64,000 bases of DNA. It comes from Rostratula benghalensis. Its lineage: Eukaryota > Chordata > Aves > Charadriiformes > Rostratulidae. Shown piece after piece: positions 24,538 to 36,849 of this stretch (its first letter is position 1; the number at the start of each line of letters is the position of its first letter). The notes under the pieces were generated by a model. It saw only the letters and a program-made list of their open reading frames with translations. It was not told where the DNA came from and made no database searches. The stretch covers positions 124,001 to 188,000 of the forward strand of contig VXAI01000009.1 in assembly GCA_013399305.1 (NCBI GenBank), written 5' to 3'. The position numbers and the translations under genes are program-made.

Positions 24538-26550
24538 AGCACATTCAAATCTGGGTATCTACCTTAAAACTCTTTTGTCTGTGGATTCAGTATCTTGGTT
24601 TGGCTTTGTATGTAGCTTGTAAATTACTGCAGCGTACAGCACAATTCCAAAACACATAATAAATATTCATCAAAATAACACTATCCTTGCATCTTGGTAT
24701 GAAATCTAGTCTATACCAAGGTATTAATTCCACATAGTAAAAACTGCCTACCCAGAAGTTTTCAGGAAAATACTTAAATTGCCAAACGAGCACGTATGGA
24801 AGACCAGAAGCATGTTTTGAGAGCAGAGCAAAAGCCTGAACAAGATTTAACTGGAATTAGAAACATGTGGTTTGTGTCACTTAACTTGAACACAGTTCAG
24901 AGTGAACTGGGAATTGGGTGAGGCATCAAGTGCTTTTGTATTACCTTGAGGAAGCCATTGGCACAGGAACCCACAGCCTTCAGTAACGGTGTTCAGTGGA
25001 CACTTAGTTCCTTTGTAGGAATGATACCGAGCAGTGGGAAAATAGTTAAGCACTTTCTCCTACCTCCCAAAAATTAGCAGCTGTTTTTTGTGTCACAATA
25101 ATTTTACAGCTAAGGTCATCCATATTGGCCAAAGAAGGAAATTTGTTTTGGCCTGTTGTGCATAAACTCAATATTAACGTAATTGTTTTTAATTGCTAGC
25201 TACAACTGGCTTCTGTAATGAGTGTGTGCAGGAAGATGATTAGGCCTCCAAGAAGCTATAAAGACACCACCAAGACTCTTGAGGACATTGGGGTTTGCTA
25301 GATCCTGCTTGTTCCAAGAGTTGTGTAACAATACATATATTGCTGTAGGTAAGCATGAGAACACCTTGTTAAAAATTTTAATGAATTTTACTTGTAAGAC
25401 TTTTCTGTTGGCAGGCTCAGGTCTTGTACTTTCAAATGAATGATAGAAACTCACAGTTTATTCAGAAGAGCGACAATGCCTTGTGATAGTGATTCAGTTT
25501 CCATTCTCAGGCCAGTAAATAACAGGCTCACATGGAAGAGCTAACATTTTAAAATAGCAACTTTGGTTGTTCTACCTCCCTCCTGCCTTGGGAGAGGTGT
25601 ATTTGTAACAGGCTGGCAAGCTGTATAACATAAACGTGATAACCAGGAGGGTGAGCTTAAGACGTGACCAAATTCTCATCTTTTTCAGGCAGTGTGCATG
25701 CTAGCTCCAGAGGAGTTGTAGCTGAGTAACTAGTTCTAGGAAACATCTACAGCAGAACTCAACTGCAACCCACTGGTTACAGAACTATAAAGATGAAGCC
25801 AAGTACAGTAGCGTGGCACTCAGCAGGGATCATCTGTTTGATTTGAAAATGCTGGGTTCTTATACTGGCAGTTTATAGTAAGGCTGTGGTGGTTGTTCAC
25901 CTTTGTAACTGGGATTTGTTTGAGGTTGTAGGGCTAGAGAATTAGCTAGGAGTCTTGCATTTCATGGGTTCTTCAGTGGCCAACTCATCCTGGTTTTCAG
26001 CATGCTGAAAACTTAACTAAAGAGACCAGATATGACTCGGACTGTGTGACATTTCAATGTCATTACATTTTAGGCATCATCAGATCATCAGTATCAATAT
26101 ATACAGAACCACTGTTACTTGCATTTCCAGAATTAACTCTAATAGTTACTGTAATTCACCTCAGTTTTTTTTTCACTTGATGGTTAAGACTACCATTCCA
26201 GAGCCAGAAGTGCCGATCATTTAAAGATACATTAAAGGCTTATCAATAACTGGTTGTGGTTAATAGTGAGAGCAGGGATTTGAATTCTACCATATACAGA
26301 AAGCAGATGTCATTTAATACTCTATCAGTTTGCTGCTGTCAGCAGAATTTGTATTTCCTTTAACATGGATTTTTTTATCATTGAAGATAATTAAAACCAC
26401 AGGGAGTTGTGTATGTACCAAACAGATGCTGATACTCTTGGCAAAGCACTCCAAATTAAACATATAAATAGATGAGCTAGTCTATTTATTAAAATACCAT
26501 ACAGAAAACAAATTTGTTCATTCTGCTTAATAAATGCTTCTATTAAGTGT
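24538..26550 (+). other. TRAPPC6B: TRAPPC6B 3' untranslated region
   Basis: Downstream of the TAG at 24535-24537 there is no further coding sequence. AATAAA occurs at 24658-24663 and at 26529-26534. The latter is followed by a GT-rich stretch, suggesting cleavage near 26550. The predicted UTRs are about 0.15 kb or 2 kb. Ends are inferred. Confidence 0.55.
26529..26534 (+). terminator. TRAPPC6B: TRAPPC6B distal poly(A) signal
   Basis: AATAAA followed within 15-40 bases by a GT-rich stretch (GTGTTGAG and GCTGTGTAA). It is the last good plus-strand signal before the convergent GEMIN2 3' end. Confidence 0.5.
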
Positions 26551-26799
26551 TGAGTACAGCTGTGTAATTTTTACTGGTTCTGCAACTGTTTACTAAAAAA
26601 TAGTATTACTACTTGGGAAGTATTTCTGTTTATGTTTTACTAAAATTATAATTTCGGTAACTTCCTGGCTATGGATGAACTGCTTAGCAAGGCTTAAGCT
26701 CAGGAGCTTGAGAAAACTACATTCAGTCCTAGTTGTGTAGATTTCTGCAGTAAGGCTGCTGGTAAATAGTATAAAGAATGAGAAAAGCCATAGTGTTTA

Positions 26800-27215
26800 A
26801 GAACTGGTTTTAAAATGCTTTTATTAAAAAAGCCGTCAAGAGTTGGGTATTAGATAAAGAACTATCATTTGTACTGTAACCTCAGACTTCACCTAATAAC
26901 AGTGTCCACAGGATTACTCAGATGGTAGAAGTTTCTAACCAGGAATGTAGTTTACAGAGCTAGGAGCTTGAGAGATGACGCCAGACACTTCATTGACCAT
27001 TTTACAACGATGGTGATGATGATATTGGAGACATCGACAAACTCATGCGAAAGCTCAGCTGAAGTTATTATATCTGTCCCAAATGCATTATCGGGAGGGT
27101 GTTCTGAAGGGGTTCTGTGGTATTTTGGGTCTCAACATTGCAGTGTCTTGCTGTGAATTCTCATCATCCTGTTCCTACTAAGGCAATGCAAAATACTTGA
27201 TTTTCTCGAAACAGT
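26800..27215 (-). other. GEMIN2: GEMIN2 3' untranslated region
   Basis: Minus-strand sequence after the TAG at 27218-27216. The first strong AATAAA on this strand is at 26825-26820, giving a UTR of about 400 bases. The gap to the predicted TRAPPC6B end is about 250 bases. Confidence 0.55.
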
Positions 27216-30200
27216 CTAGGGAGGCTCATCAGCCAAGTCACGTTGATCGAAGTACCTTGTAGAGAGAAGTGCAATATGGTAAGAAATCTGTAATTGTTAA
27301 ACCCCTTGCTTTCTAGTGTTTCTTCTTTTAGTGTTTCTACCATAACTACAGCTTTGCAGTTCTGGGGGCTCATCTGAGAAAGCCAATAAGCTTACTTTAC
27401 TCTTAGCTTTATCTTAAGTTCTTTTAGCCAAATGTATTTGCTACATAGGGCTGGGGTACTTTGACTTCAACATGAAAAGAATCTAGGTTAGGACAAGAGT
27501 AATCACACTTTTATTCTGGACTTAACCTAAACCAGTAAAGTATGTTAAGTTGCATTACCTGCTAACTAAGCAGATTATCAAGTTCAGAGCTGATATTTGT
27601 TCCTCATTCTTGTTCTCCTGAAAGAGAAATAAATATTGTAACAGCTCCTTTGTTACCTGTGTCAAATGGAAAAGATGTTATGTGCCATGCTATGTGCCTG
27701 TACTATTCCCTTCATTCTCAACCAAACTTAGGACACGTGCTCAAAAGGTACCAAGACTTCAAGAACTGGAAAATCATCCTCCTAATAACTTGCTAAGTTG
27801 GGTGAGTCTTTTGCACAATGTTATATTAAATCTTACCTCTAGTAACCTGACTTCAGAGCATCGTCTTGCCAGCTGCCGAATAAGGGAGTGAGCTTCAGGT
27901 AGCAAAGGCTTTTCAAGGCACGCCAACAGCGCGTAAAGCCATCTGCCCTGCGTGGATTCAAATAACCAGCTTTTAATTATGAGCATTTCCTTTAAGTTTC
28001 ATGCAGTTCTTGCTATATAGAGCAGGCCTGGAGCAAAGGTCTCAAAACAATATTGCATTTCAGTGCTATTGCCTGAAAAAGCAATACTTTGAAAAGTTTG
28101 AAAGCCAAATTCTACACAGTAGAACTTTGTGCTTCTAGATAAGCTGCTTGTGAGTAGTACTCCTGGATTTCCTCATATTTACTTGAATACTCGCCAAGAC
28201 ATAAATTAACGCATCTTATGCTATTAAGGTCTGAGGGAAGGATTATTTTAGTAATATCTTAAGATTATTACTTAGTTATTAATTTTTAACTTCACAAACT
28301 GTAGAAAGTCACTCCTGAAGAGTGAATGTATCAAGTCAGATCTTTTAGAATTAATGCTGTTAGATCAACTTTAAAATTTGCACCACTGTGCAAATGTATC
28401 CTTTGCATTTTGCTTCACTGAATTCTACTGCATTCTTAGAAACATAACTTCTGCTACCAGAGTAACTTCTTAAATTAATTCCAGTGTCTAGTGGCTTTTG
28501 TTATGGGAATAAACTAGAAGTCAATGTGCATATTCTCTGCAGCATATTGGTTAAAAAGAAAACAGTCCTACAGAAAAGGACAGAAAGTAAAAGGCCTCTA
28601 AGTAACTCAAAACCAGTAAAACTGTTTAGTATTATTCATTACTCTTTTGCTTTGTAGTACTGAGTCAGATGAGATATGTCCATTGCAATCTTTTGTAGAT
28701 ACAATGCCATTACGTAGCCAGTCAATCTCGTTGTGGTCAAAGTCCCTGCTAATGTACCCTGTCAATCAGAATTTCTTATTAGCTTTGATTTGCCACTGCA
28801 CTAACGCAGCTACACCTTCTGGTCTGTGCTGCACGTGGAAAGATGAAACGTATCTTTGCCAGCACTGTCACCTATCTCCAAACTAAAAAGGAGGTGTCTG
28901 TTATTGCAGCACCCCCACACCTTAAACTGGGCAGAACCAAAGCTGCTGCAGTCTGAGCCTCTGCTCTCCCCTGCGCTGATGCTCGTTTAACCTTGTGGCT
29001 TAAGTTACCGTGGGAAGTAATGAAAAGGAGGAGGGGGGTTTGGCAGTACTTGACAGATCTGTATGTTTTGTTTTGTTATTAGTCTTCAGAAAAGTTCTGT
29101 GAATACATATTTTAGTATCTAATCAAGAAAGTTTTGAAAGTAACTGAACAATACATGTATCTAGAAAACTCTTTAGAAACTAAAAAATAATTTCATAGAA
29201 AACTACAAGCAAATCCCTTTTTAATGCATTCACATGCAAGTAGTTAAAATAAATTTAAAATTACCAGTTCTGGAGTAAATTTTTTCTCTCCAAACCAGCT
29301 TATCAGGTATTCTAAGACACTGGTTACGGTTGCCTTCAAAAGAGGAACAGAAAGAGACAATAAAATACCTGCAATGTTTTGTTTTGCTGTCCTTTTACCT
29401 GAAGGATTATATTACATAAAACCCCCCAATGTGACTTTTTAAAAATAGACACATTATGTATTTCTACTCCACTGGGATACTATATGGTGTTTGTTCCAAG
29501 CTGAAATTATATGTAAGGGTAATGCAAGTGTTAAAGCATGAGTTCCTGGAAAGGGCTTTATAGAAAATGAAGTAATTGTGTTGAAATTGTGTTTAAGTAG
29601 TTACAGATTAGGAAGGAGGTGTGACACTAACTGGTTGTTTCTGTATAAAGGTGACTCATGGGAAACACAGTAGTAAAGGAGAGGTTAAGTGTGAGTGTGA
29701 TTCTTCTTGCCTTGCAGTGTATGTAAGAGTTTACAATCAGGTTGAAGGACTGTACTTAAAAGACTAACTGGGAAATCTCAAGACATGGCCAAGCACCTGC
29801 TGGGGCACTCGGCAAAAATTCAAACATTAGACATTCTACAGAGAAATTACACGGACAAAACGCTCTTAAAACTAGTCATGATAAATGTTCACTAGATTGT
29901 AGCTAAAGGTGAGATAATGTGTTTTCCTTGTAAGTCTAAAATAAAATAGCAGCTGTAATAAATAACTGCCTGCTCTAGCAGAGAAAACCAGATGTTTTCT
30001 CCAATAGGTAGCATATGACAAATAATGATTTCTGTGATGTCACTATGTGATTCGAAGAGGTAAGCTTACCTGATTCATTCTGCTGACAATACTTAGCAAA
30101 GGGGGAAAGCCAACCTGCAAATAATCAAGTCAGAAAATGCAGACATTATCATAAACATTTTTGTTCCAATTTAGAACATACTAATATTATAATGTGATGC

Positions 30201-33200
30201 TCAGGCACCTGTGATTTAAAAGTCTGTTCTGAGCTTTGAAATCCGTTAAAAAAAAAAAAACATCTTCAAGTAAGTTCAAGATAAGGTCCAGTCAAATTTG
30301 CTATAGACCTTGCTTTTCCTGTTATTTGTTAAGAGTTTTGCAGTGAAGGGGATGTTTGCAGGATAGCATGTATGAGGAGAGGAGCCACATAGCACCATTC
30401 ACGAGAACACTGAAGCACACTGTGCAGAAAGCTTTTGAGTTCAGTGAGCAGCAGTGTTTTAGCTGATAAAGGATGAAGGACCTTCAACTTTTTTTTGACT
30501 GGAGGGACAGACTCATTCTCTGCTTCACTCAGTTCCTACTTAAAGGGAAGAAAAATGGACTCACCAGAGAGCCCACTTTCTAGTTAGTACAAAGCAGTAT
30601 TGAGCAGTAGGATTGTTTCTGGTAGTTATTCTTGAAAATAGCAGCTGAAAACTAGAAATCAGAAGTCCTATACTCACCTTCATGTAATCAATTCCTAGAT
30701 TTTCATTATCAGATAGTGCATCTATTTCTGAGTATACTCTTTCACCCAGGCAGAACTTCTTCCAGCCTTCTTCATCCTCTGATTTTGGCTGAAGTAAATA
30801 AAAATAAATGAAAACTGTGAAATCTATCTTGAAGACACTGAAGAAAAGACAATATTCACAAGTTGTTGCTTTAAGCTGTAAAGCAAGATTAACCATCGAT
30901 TTAATGAGTGCAAAAGACCCAAACCCAGCAGTGTTAGGAATTCTACTCACCATAGTAACATTGCTGTCCAAATGTTGTGACCGCCAGTGATTTCTGTGCT
31001 TGTTCAGGCTCTAATTAATTAAAACAAAGCCAAATTACAGTTTAACTTCACAGTTATTTTATCCTAGCCCTAATTGCTCTTCATTATTCTTAAAATGTAT
31101 TAAAAAGTATATTTTATTATGTTGATTTTTTTCATCATTATGATGATGATTTTATGATAAATCAGTAGAGGCATAACCGGTTTAATATTAAATGTAACCA
31201 AGCTGCTCATGTACTGGAGTCATAAATGATCTTGACTCACATCTTCATTATGTTTTGCATTTCACTCCAAACTGTGGAGAGAGAGAGAGAGAGTGACTGC
31301 TCAATTCTCCATTTTTCTTCTGTTTCTTAAGAGCAGGGTGCAAATGCAGTAGGAAAGATGTAGGTCTGTGCCAACACTACAACCTTACAAATACATTTTA
31401 CCAAATCAATATTTTTCTTCACTGCTGTTAGTGGTATCCTAAATGGACAGCGTGCTCTACAGATCTGAATCTCCTGGTGGCTTAGAATCCAGTTGTTTTT
31501 CAGTTAATGTTGAGTTCTTCAGAACACTCCTGCTGGCATTAGGCCATAATCTAACTGTGTAACGTGGGCATTTTTGGCCTCAATCAGCTACTCTATATCA
31601 TTTAATCTAAGTAATGACAGATATTTTTGCTGAATTAAAAGATTTTTTTTTTTAAATGTGACACTTTCAGGAGTTTTGTCAGAGGTTTGAAAGCCACGCA
31701 GTATATACTAAATTCTTTTTCAAGAACATTGGCCTACAAACACCTGTCCTACCATAATGTCACAATGTTTCTATACTAGATAAAAGGTTGTTCTCTGTGA
31801 AGTACAGGTGTGTTCTGTCTGGACAGTGTGAGTCCTGTTTGTACCTGACGAATGGCTGAGAAATTGGCCACTTGCTGCTGCTGCCACTTGAGTGTTGGAG
31901 AGAATCCTTCAGGAGCAGGCTGACATCCAGAAATCTGAGAAAACACTGGCAATAATTACAATGTAAAGAAAGCTTTATAAGAAGAATCCTTAAGAACTTT
32001 AAGAGGATTCTCTCCTTAAGAGAATCACTAAATGTTTCCTCTCAGGTAAACAATATCATTTAAATCTTCATTGAAGAAAGGTAATTTCATGACTGCATCC
32101 ATGACTGACTTAACAGTTAGACAAAATTTCTTCTGTTTGACTCTTCTCATATGCAAATAAGAAGGAAAACTATGTATTCAAAATAATTTCTCGACAATTA
32201 TTTCAGGTAGGGTTTTTTTTTTAGCAATCATTCTGCCTTAATTTCCCTGTTTAGAAAAAGCAGGGTGACATTCCCTTATCTTGGACTGATGCTATGAATC
32301 TTAGCTGCTCTACTTGCCAAGAGAACAAGTTGAGGAAGACAAAAGACCACAAAAACAACTTTTAGGAAACTATCTCTGACAGTTGAATAGACATAACCTC
32401 TTTAAAGTAACAGCATAAAAGAGTTATTAAGAAAAAAAAAAAGTTTAATTTTTAAGATTGCAAGTGTTTAAGAATGCCACTGCAGAGAGGTGAGACGAAG
32501 AAGAATGGTCACCCAGAAATTACATGGTCACACTAGAAACTTGTCTTGAGCAATCTAGTAGTGAAATTCCAGATTATAGTTTTCACAAGAGAAAGGCAAA
32601 ATTGGACTCTTAAACTATTTGAAAGTAGATTAAAAACCAAGCTGGAAGGGCAACGTGACAACAGAAGAATCTACTTGGGCAGTAAGGCAAATCTCTGATA
32701 AAATATTCCACCAAAAAGGAAAGAAGTAGTACTAGAATTCCACCTAACTTTAGTAAAGTTTAGCTGCAGTTACTACCCTTACCCTAGATACATATTTAAA
32801 CCTAAATATAGATATGGAGATTTTATTTAGACTTTATTCTAAAGTTTATGCAGGTTTTATGGCTAAATATTTATAAAATGTAATGCAACATTTGATTTCC
32901 TTAGATGATAAAATAGTCTGATGTGTATCAAATAGTATGGATATTACCAATTTAAATCTGTTAAAAAGACTCATGGTACCCAGCAGTTGAACAGGAATTT
33001 TCTCAAACCCAGATATTTAATTCTGTAGATGCTTTTAAAATCCATCACTGCTATCTAGTTATGTCAACCACTCCCCAAAATTAGTACACCCATGATGATA
33101 TTGACATATTTCACCCCCTTTTCTCCCAAAACGTGCAAGGGCTTTCAAACTTACTGAAATGTTTACTGTCTGCTTCTTTTTCAATTTTTTGGGGTCTATT

Positions 33201-33887
33201 TGCGCCACGACCACATCTGGGCATCGAGCTGCTTCAATCCTACAAAATAAAATCAAGCAGCTACATTTTATCCTTTCCTGTAAGAGGTGTGTTTATATGC
33301 CAGATGTCTCTAAAAATCCGCAGAAATGTTCAGGTATGCAAAACACGGGCTGTTGGACTTGAGAGCTAAAAGATCGAGTATTCTCAGTTTCTACCCGTCA
33401 GTTCTAGCCTCCTGGAGGCTTGCTTGCATCCTACCCTGCCTCGGGAGAGCCCGGGGCCGGACCTCCATCCTTCTGCGGGATACGAGCGGCACCGGCCGCG
33501 GGAGGTGCCGCTGGCTGTGGAGCAGCGAGCCGGCCCGGGAGAAGCGGCAGCCTCCGCGAAAGCCGAGGGGCTCAGCCCCGGTGCCGGCCGGGATCCCACA
33601 GCACCGCGGGGAAGCGGCTCTCTCTGCCGGTATCGGTAGCACGGTGACTGCCGCCACCGTGCGCCACAGCGCCGGGGCAGCTGTGGCGGGGAGGTGAGGG
33701 CGGCGGGCCCGGCCAGCGGCCGCCCCGGACCGCGGGAGCCCGGCCCCTTCCGCTCCGCCACTCACTGGACGCGCTTCAGGTACTCCTGGGGCGTCCTGGG
33801 AGGCACCGTGGGATCGAAGTCCTCGGCCAAGTCACAGTCATCCACCGGCAGCAGCCGCGGCATCAGCTCCTCCACGCCCGGCTCCAT
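27216..33887 (-). CDS. GEMIN2: Gemin2, SMN complex core subunit
   Basis: Gemin2 (SIP1) binds the SMN N-terminus and cradles five Sm proteins during cytoplasmic snRNP assembly. Coding exons in transcript order: 33887-33766, 33239-33155, 31934-31845, 31010-30951, 30788-30678, 30114-30070, 29333-29265, 27947-27837, 27617-27559, 27255-27216. All introns are GT-AG. They join in frame to 792 nt, 263 aa. The protein starts [15 protein letters not shown], so it aligns with the internal human start (human 280 aa from the first Met) and lacks the human N-terminal extension. Family hallmarks include [19 protein letters not shown] (the Sm-binding arm), [29 protein letters not shown], and the helical C-terminus [15 protein letters not shown] through [12 protein letters not shown]. 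The human C-terminus ends DEPS. Exon 6 is only 45 nt. The ATG at 33887-33885 is chosen because it is the first in frame and has a good context (GCCATGG). Identification is firm. Confidence 0.97.
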
Positions 33888-34250
33888 GGCCACACCGCCG
33901 GCCCTCTCCGGGCGCCGGTGGCCGCCTGAGGGGACCGGGCCTCGCCGAAGCCGGGCCGCCGCCGCGCAGGCGCGCTACAGGAGGCGGCGGCGGCGGCTGC
34001 TCTCGCGAGAGCGGCGGGGAGGCGCGGGCCCGAGGCCGCCTGGGCCGCCAGGGTCGGGGCTCTCGGTCTGTGCCCCCCGAGGGGGAAGGGACGGCGCGAA
34101 GGCGCCGTGTGCTTGGGGCTGCGGCGGCGGGAGGCGGCCAGCCCTGAGTCGGGGCCTGCTGTGGCGGTGTCGGCTGCCCGGCCAACTCAGTGAGGGAAAT
34201 AAACGGGAGTTTGGCCAAAAAGCAGCGCAGGGAGTGGTTCTGGCAGCTCA
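33390..34250 (-). promoter_or_regulatory. GEMIN2: GEMIN2 CpG island promoter
   Basis: CpG-dense DNA covers GEMIN2 coding exon 1, the start of intron 1 and about 350 bases upstream. The long open frames on both strands here are compositional. The transcription start is expected within a few hundred bases above 33890. I see no TATA box. Confidence 0.75.
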
Positions 34251-34299
34251 CCGACCATGGAGCCAGGCCTGTTGCCGTGGTGAATTGGTGTAAACCTCC

Positions 34300-36800
34300 A
34301 ATAGCCCATTTTATTACACCATTATTTTAATGTACTGTAGTTTTTACAAGTGGTTCATTAAAACTCCCCCACTAGTATGTTCTATTCGACCTGTGGACAT
34401 CCAGTAACAATAATACCCATCCCTTCCTTGAAATGCTTTGAGATCTGTGGTTGAAATCAGTTGCTTGCTACAAATGTGAACAGACTTCTCATTCTGGCAG
34501 GGTTAATGCCTGGGGTTTTATTTTGTTGCTGTATGGGTTTATCTGTATACTCTGACGTGAAGTATCCACATAGCAAACGAAAAGCCAAGTAGCACAAATG
34601 GGGGCTGCCCATCAGTTAAGACAGAAAGCAGGCAGATTGTGCTGTATTGCAAAATTCCTGTTATGCAAAATGTTAATCTGTCTATTACGATTCCTACTTT
34701 GCTGGCTGCAAAGTCAGTTTTGTGCTATCCACAGTCCATCTAGTAGATCAGAGTATCTCTAAATACTTCCGAGGTAAGTTAAAAAAAAAGCAATGCTTTT
34801 TTTTTTTTTTTCCCACCTGCAGGGCTGTATTTTAGCCGTTGTGAACAAACATCTCCCTAACTCCACCTCTCCACAGGCTTTTGTTTGTTTAAAGGTGTTT
34901 GCAAAACCACCTACGTGTACAGAGAGTTTTAATTCTGAAACCCGGATCTAATGTCCTAGTTGAGTAGGCAACGACTGCAGCCACCACTAGACATGAAACC
35001 TGCTTTTGGCCAAAACTACAGTGGTATCTCTGGAAGAGCTGACCATTGGTCAAGACAAAACCTTTGGTGAGTCCATTTGTAAAAGGTTCTCTCCTAATAC
35101 CTTGGTAATATTCAGAACTTATTTTTTCTATTTGTCGTGAAGTGGAGAACTATGAACAAAAAGAGAATCCACAGATATAATTGAAATGCAGTTTCTATTT
35201 TTAGATTACTTTTCCTGGGACTTCCCACTGATACTTTTTAACTGAAGTAGCTTATTTTTAATTATTACAGGTAGTCTTCCATGGATAATAAAATTGTATT
35301 ACCAAGGATGCTGGTGCAGTGGCTAGCAAAGATGACTCAGTGGAAGAAGAAGAAAAAAAACCAACTGGAAACAAGTGTTCTTTCTCCTCAACTGCCAAGG
35401 CATTTTGGAAAAGTACTTTTCCAGAGAAACGGTGAGTTGCCATCAATGGATATGTACCATGGATTAAAAAAATAAAAGTCTAACACTAAAAATGTTGCTT
35501 TAAGGAAAATGAAATGTTTTCACTGTACATTCTAGTAGTGGGAGATACTGAAGTATTTTCTTATAGCGAGTATACACCATGTTAGGATCCTATTTTCTGT
35601 TCTGTTTTTTTGCTTCTTGCTTTTCTATGTGATTTGCATGTCGTAACAGCTGCAAGACATTTCTTGAGGTTTACAGCACTGGATCAGGTCATTATGGAAT
35701 GACATTTAATTGTCCTAATGACTGATTAAAAATGCTGTATACCTTTTGTTTGTAGTGAACTTCAAGAATAGTATACCTTCCTGTTCTTTCTTCTTCCCTT
35801 TTCAGTGTCTTTAAGTGTCAGTTGTCTCTTTTTCTCTTGCTGTCTATAGAGTTCATCCTGTGGTTCTGACTTTGGGCCTTGCCTCTTTTTTTAGGGTAAC
35901 TTTCTGAAAATGCTTCACAGGTTATTCCAGATCCTTTGAAATGGTAACACTGAATTGCTTTCTGTGCATCTGGTTGAGGTTTGCCCTGTTGTGGCTTTAT
36001 TGGGTGGGTGGGTTTTTTTGGAGTGTTTTGGTTTGTGTTTGTTTGGTTTTTTTTTTTTTTCTTTTTAAAGTGAGGAGGTTACGTGTCCTTGGCAAGCTCC
36101 TGCTTAATACTCCCACAAAAGGCAGTGAGATTTGTGGACCTGAAAATTTGAAATCCCTCCCTTTTACATTTGGCTGTTGTTTTCCTGCTCGTGTTTTTAG
36201 GACTGGCAGACAATAATGGAGGCGGTTTTGGCATAGAAATCCTATTGTAATTACACTTGACATATATGAAAAAGAGGATAGGGATGTTTTAGTCATTTAT
36301 ATTTGGTTGGTGGTCATACCAACCATGTTTCCAGAGTTGCAGAGATGATGGACATGGCAGTCAGCAGAACGTTTTCCAGTCCTGCCCCACATCCAGGTGG
36401 GTTCATCACAGCCACAAATGGATGGTTTTCTCAGCATCGGGGCAAGTGATAGCAGGAAGGAGTCTTTTCCTCAGAAAACATCTTCTATAGTAAAATCATT
36501 GCACTGAGATATCTCAGGAAAGACAGAAATTACTGGTCTGGCCTTCTGTGCCTTTTGTGGCTGGCTCATGTGAAAGGATTCTGAGGTGCCCTGAAACCTA
36601 AGTGTCACAGTAACTTGGGTTTGGGGGAAAAAGTGAAACAACCATACCAACAAAAAAAGTGAACAAAACCGTAGGTATGGCTACATGAAAGTTATCGTGC
36701 AGACAGTAAATAAACGTGTTGTATTTCTAAGTATTTGTAAGTGTGACATAAAGTATTGTCTCAGGCTAAAACCCACCGGGAATATAATCTTTTTTTTTTT
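34300..36800. other. Spacer between GEMIN2 and SEC23A
   Basis: About 2.5 kb of mostly AT-rich DNA separates the two CpG islands. No known gene is recognised. Two plus-strand segments are bounded by splice-like signals (34981-35066 and 35271-35431). A strong polypyrimidine-CAG acceptor sits at 36809-36810, facing the SEC23A leader exon. Simple T runs occur near 34.8, 36.05 and 36.79 kb. Confidence 0.5.
35271..35431 (+). other. Candidate unannotated exon upstream of SEC23A
   Basis: The segment has a T-rich acceptor ending TTATTACAG at 35270 and a consensus donor, GTGAGT, at 35432. One frame is open across the whole segment (starting at the ATG at 35281). Another is open from base 35294 on and is acidic/lysine-rich. 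Neither matches a protein I know. It may be a noncoding 5' exon of an upstream SEC23A transcript, or a chance pairing. Confidence 0.3.
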
Positions 36801-36849
36801 TTCCCCTCAGGCACTCCTAAGAAACACGTCGACCATCTTCCACGTTAAG

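Noticed and set aside
31276..31294. GA-repeat run as a regulatory GAGA element
   Set aside because: It is a short simple repeat within a GEMIN2 intron with no other motif support.
33384..34293. Open frames of 120-200 codons in the GEMIN2 CpG island
   Set aside because: They run through the GEMIN2 exon 1 donor and upstream DNA, and have no recognisable protein features.
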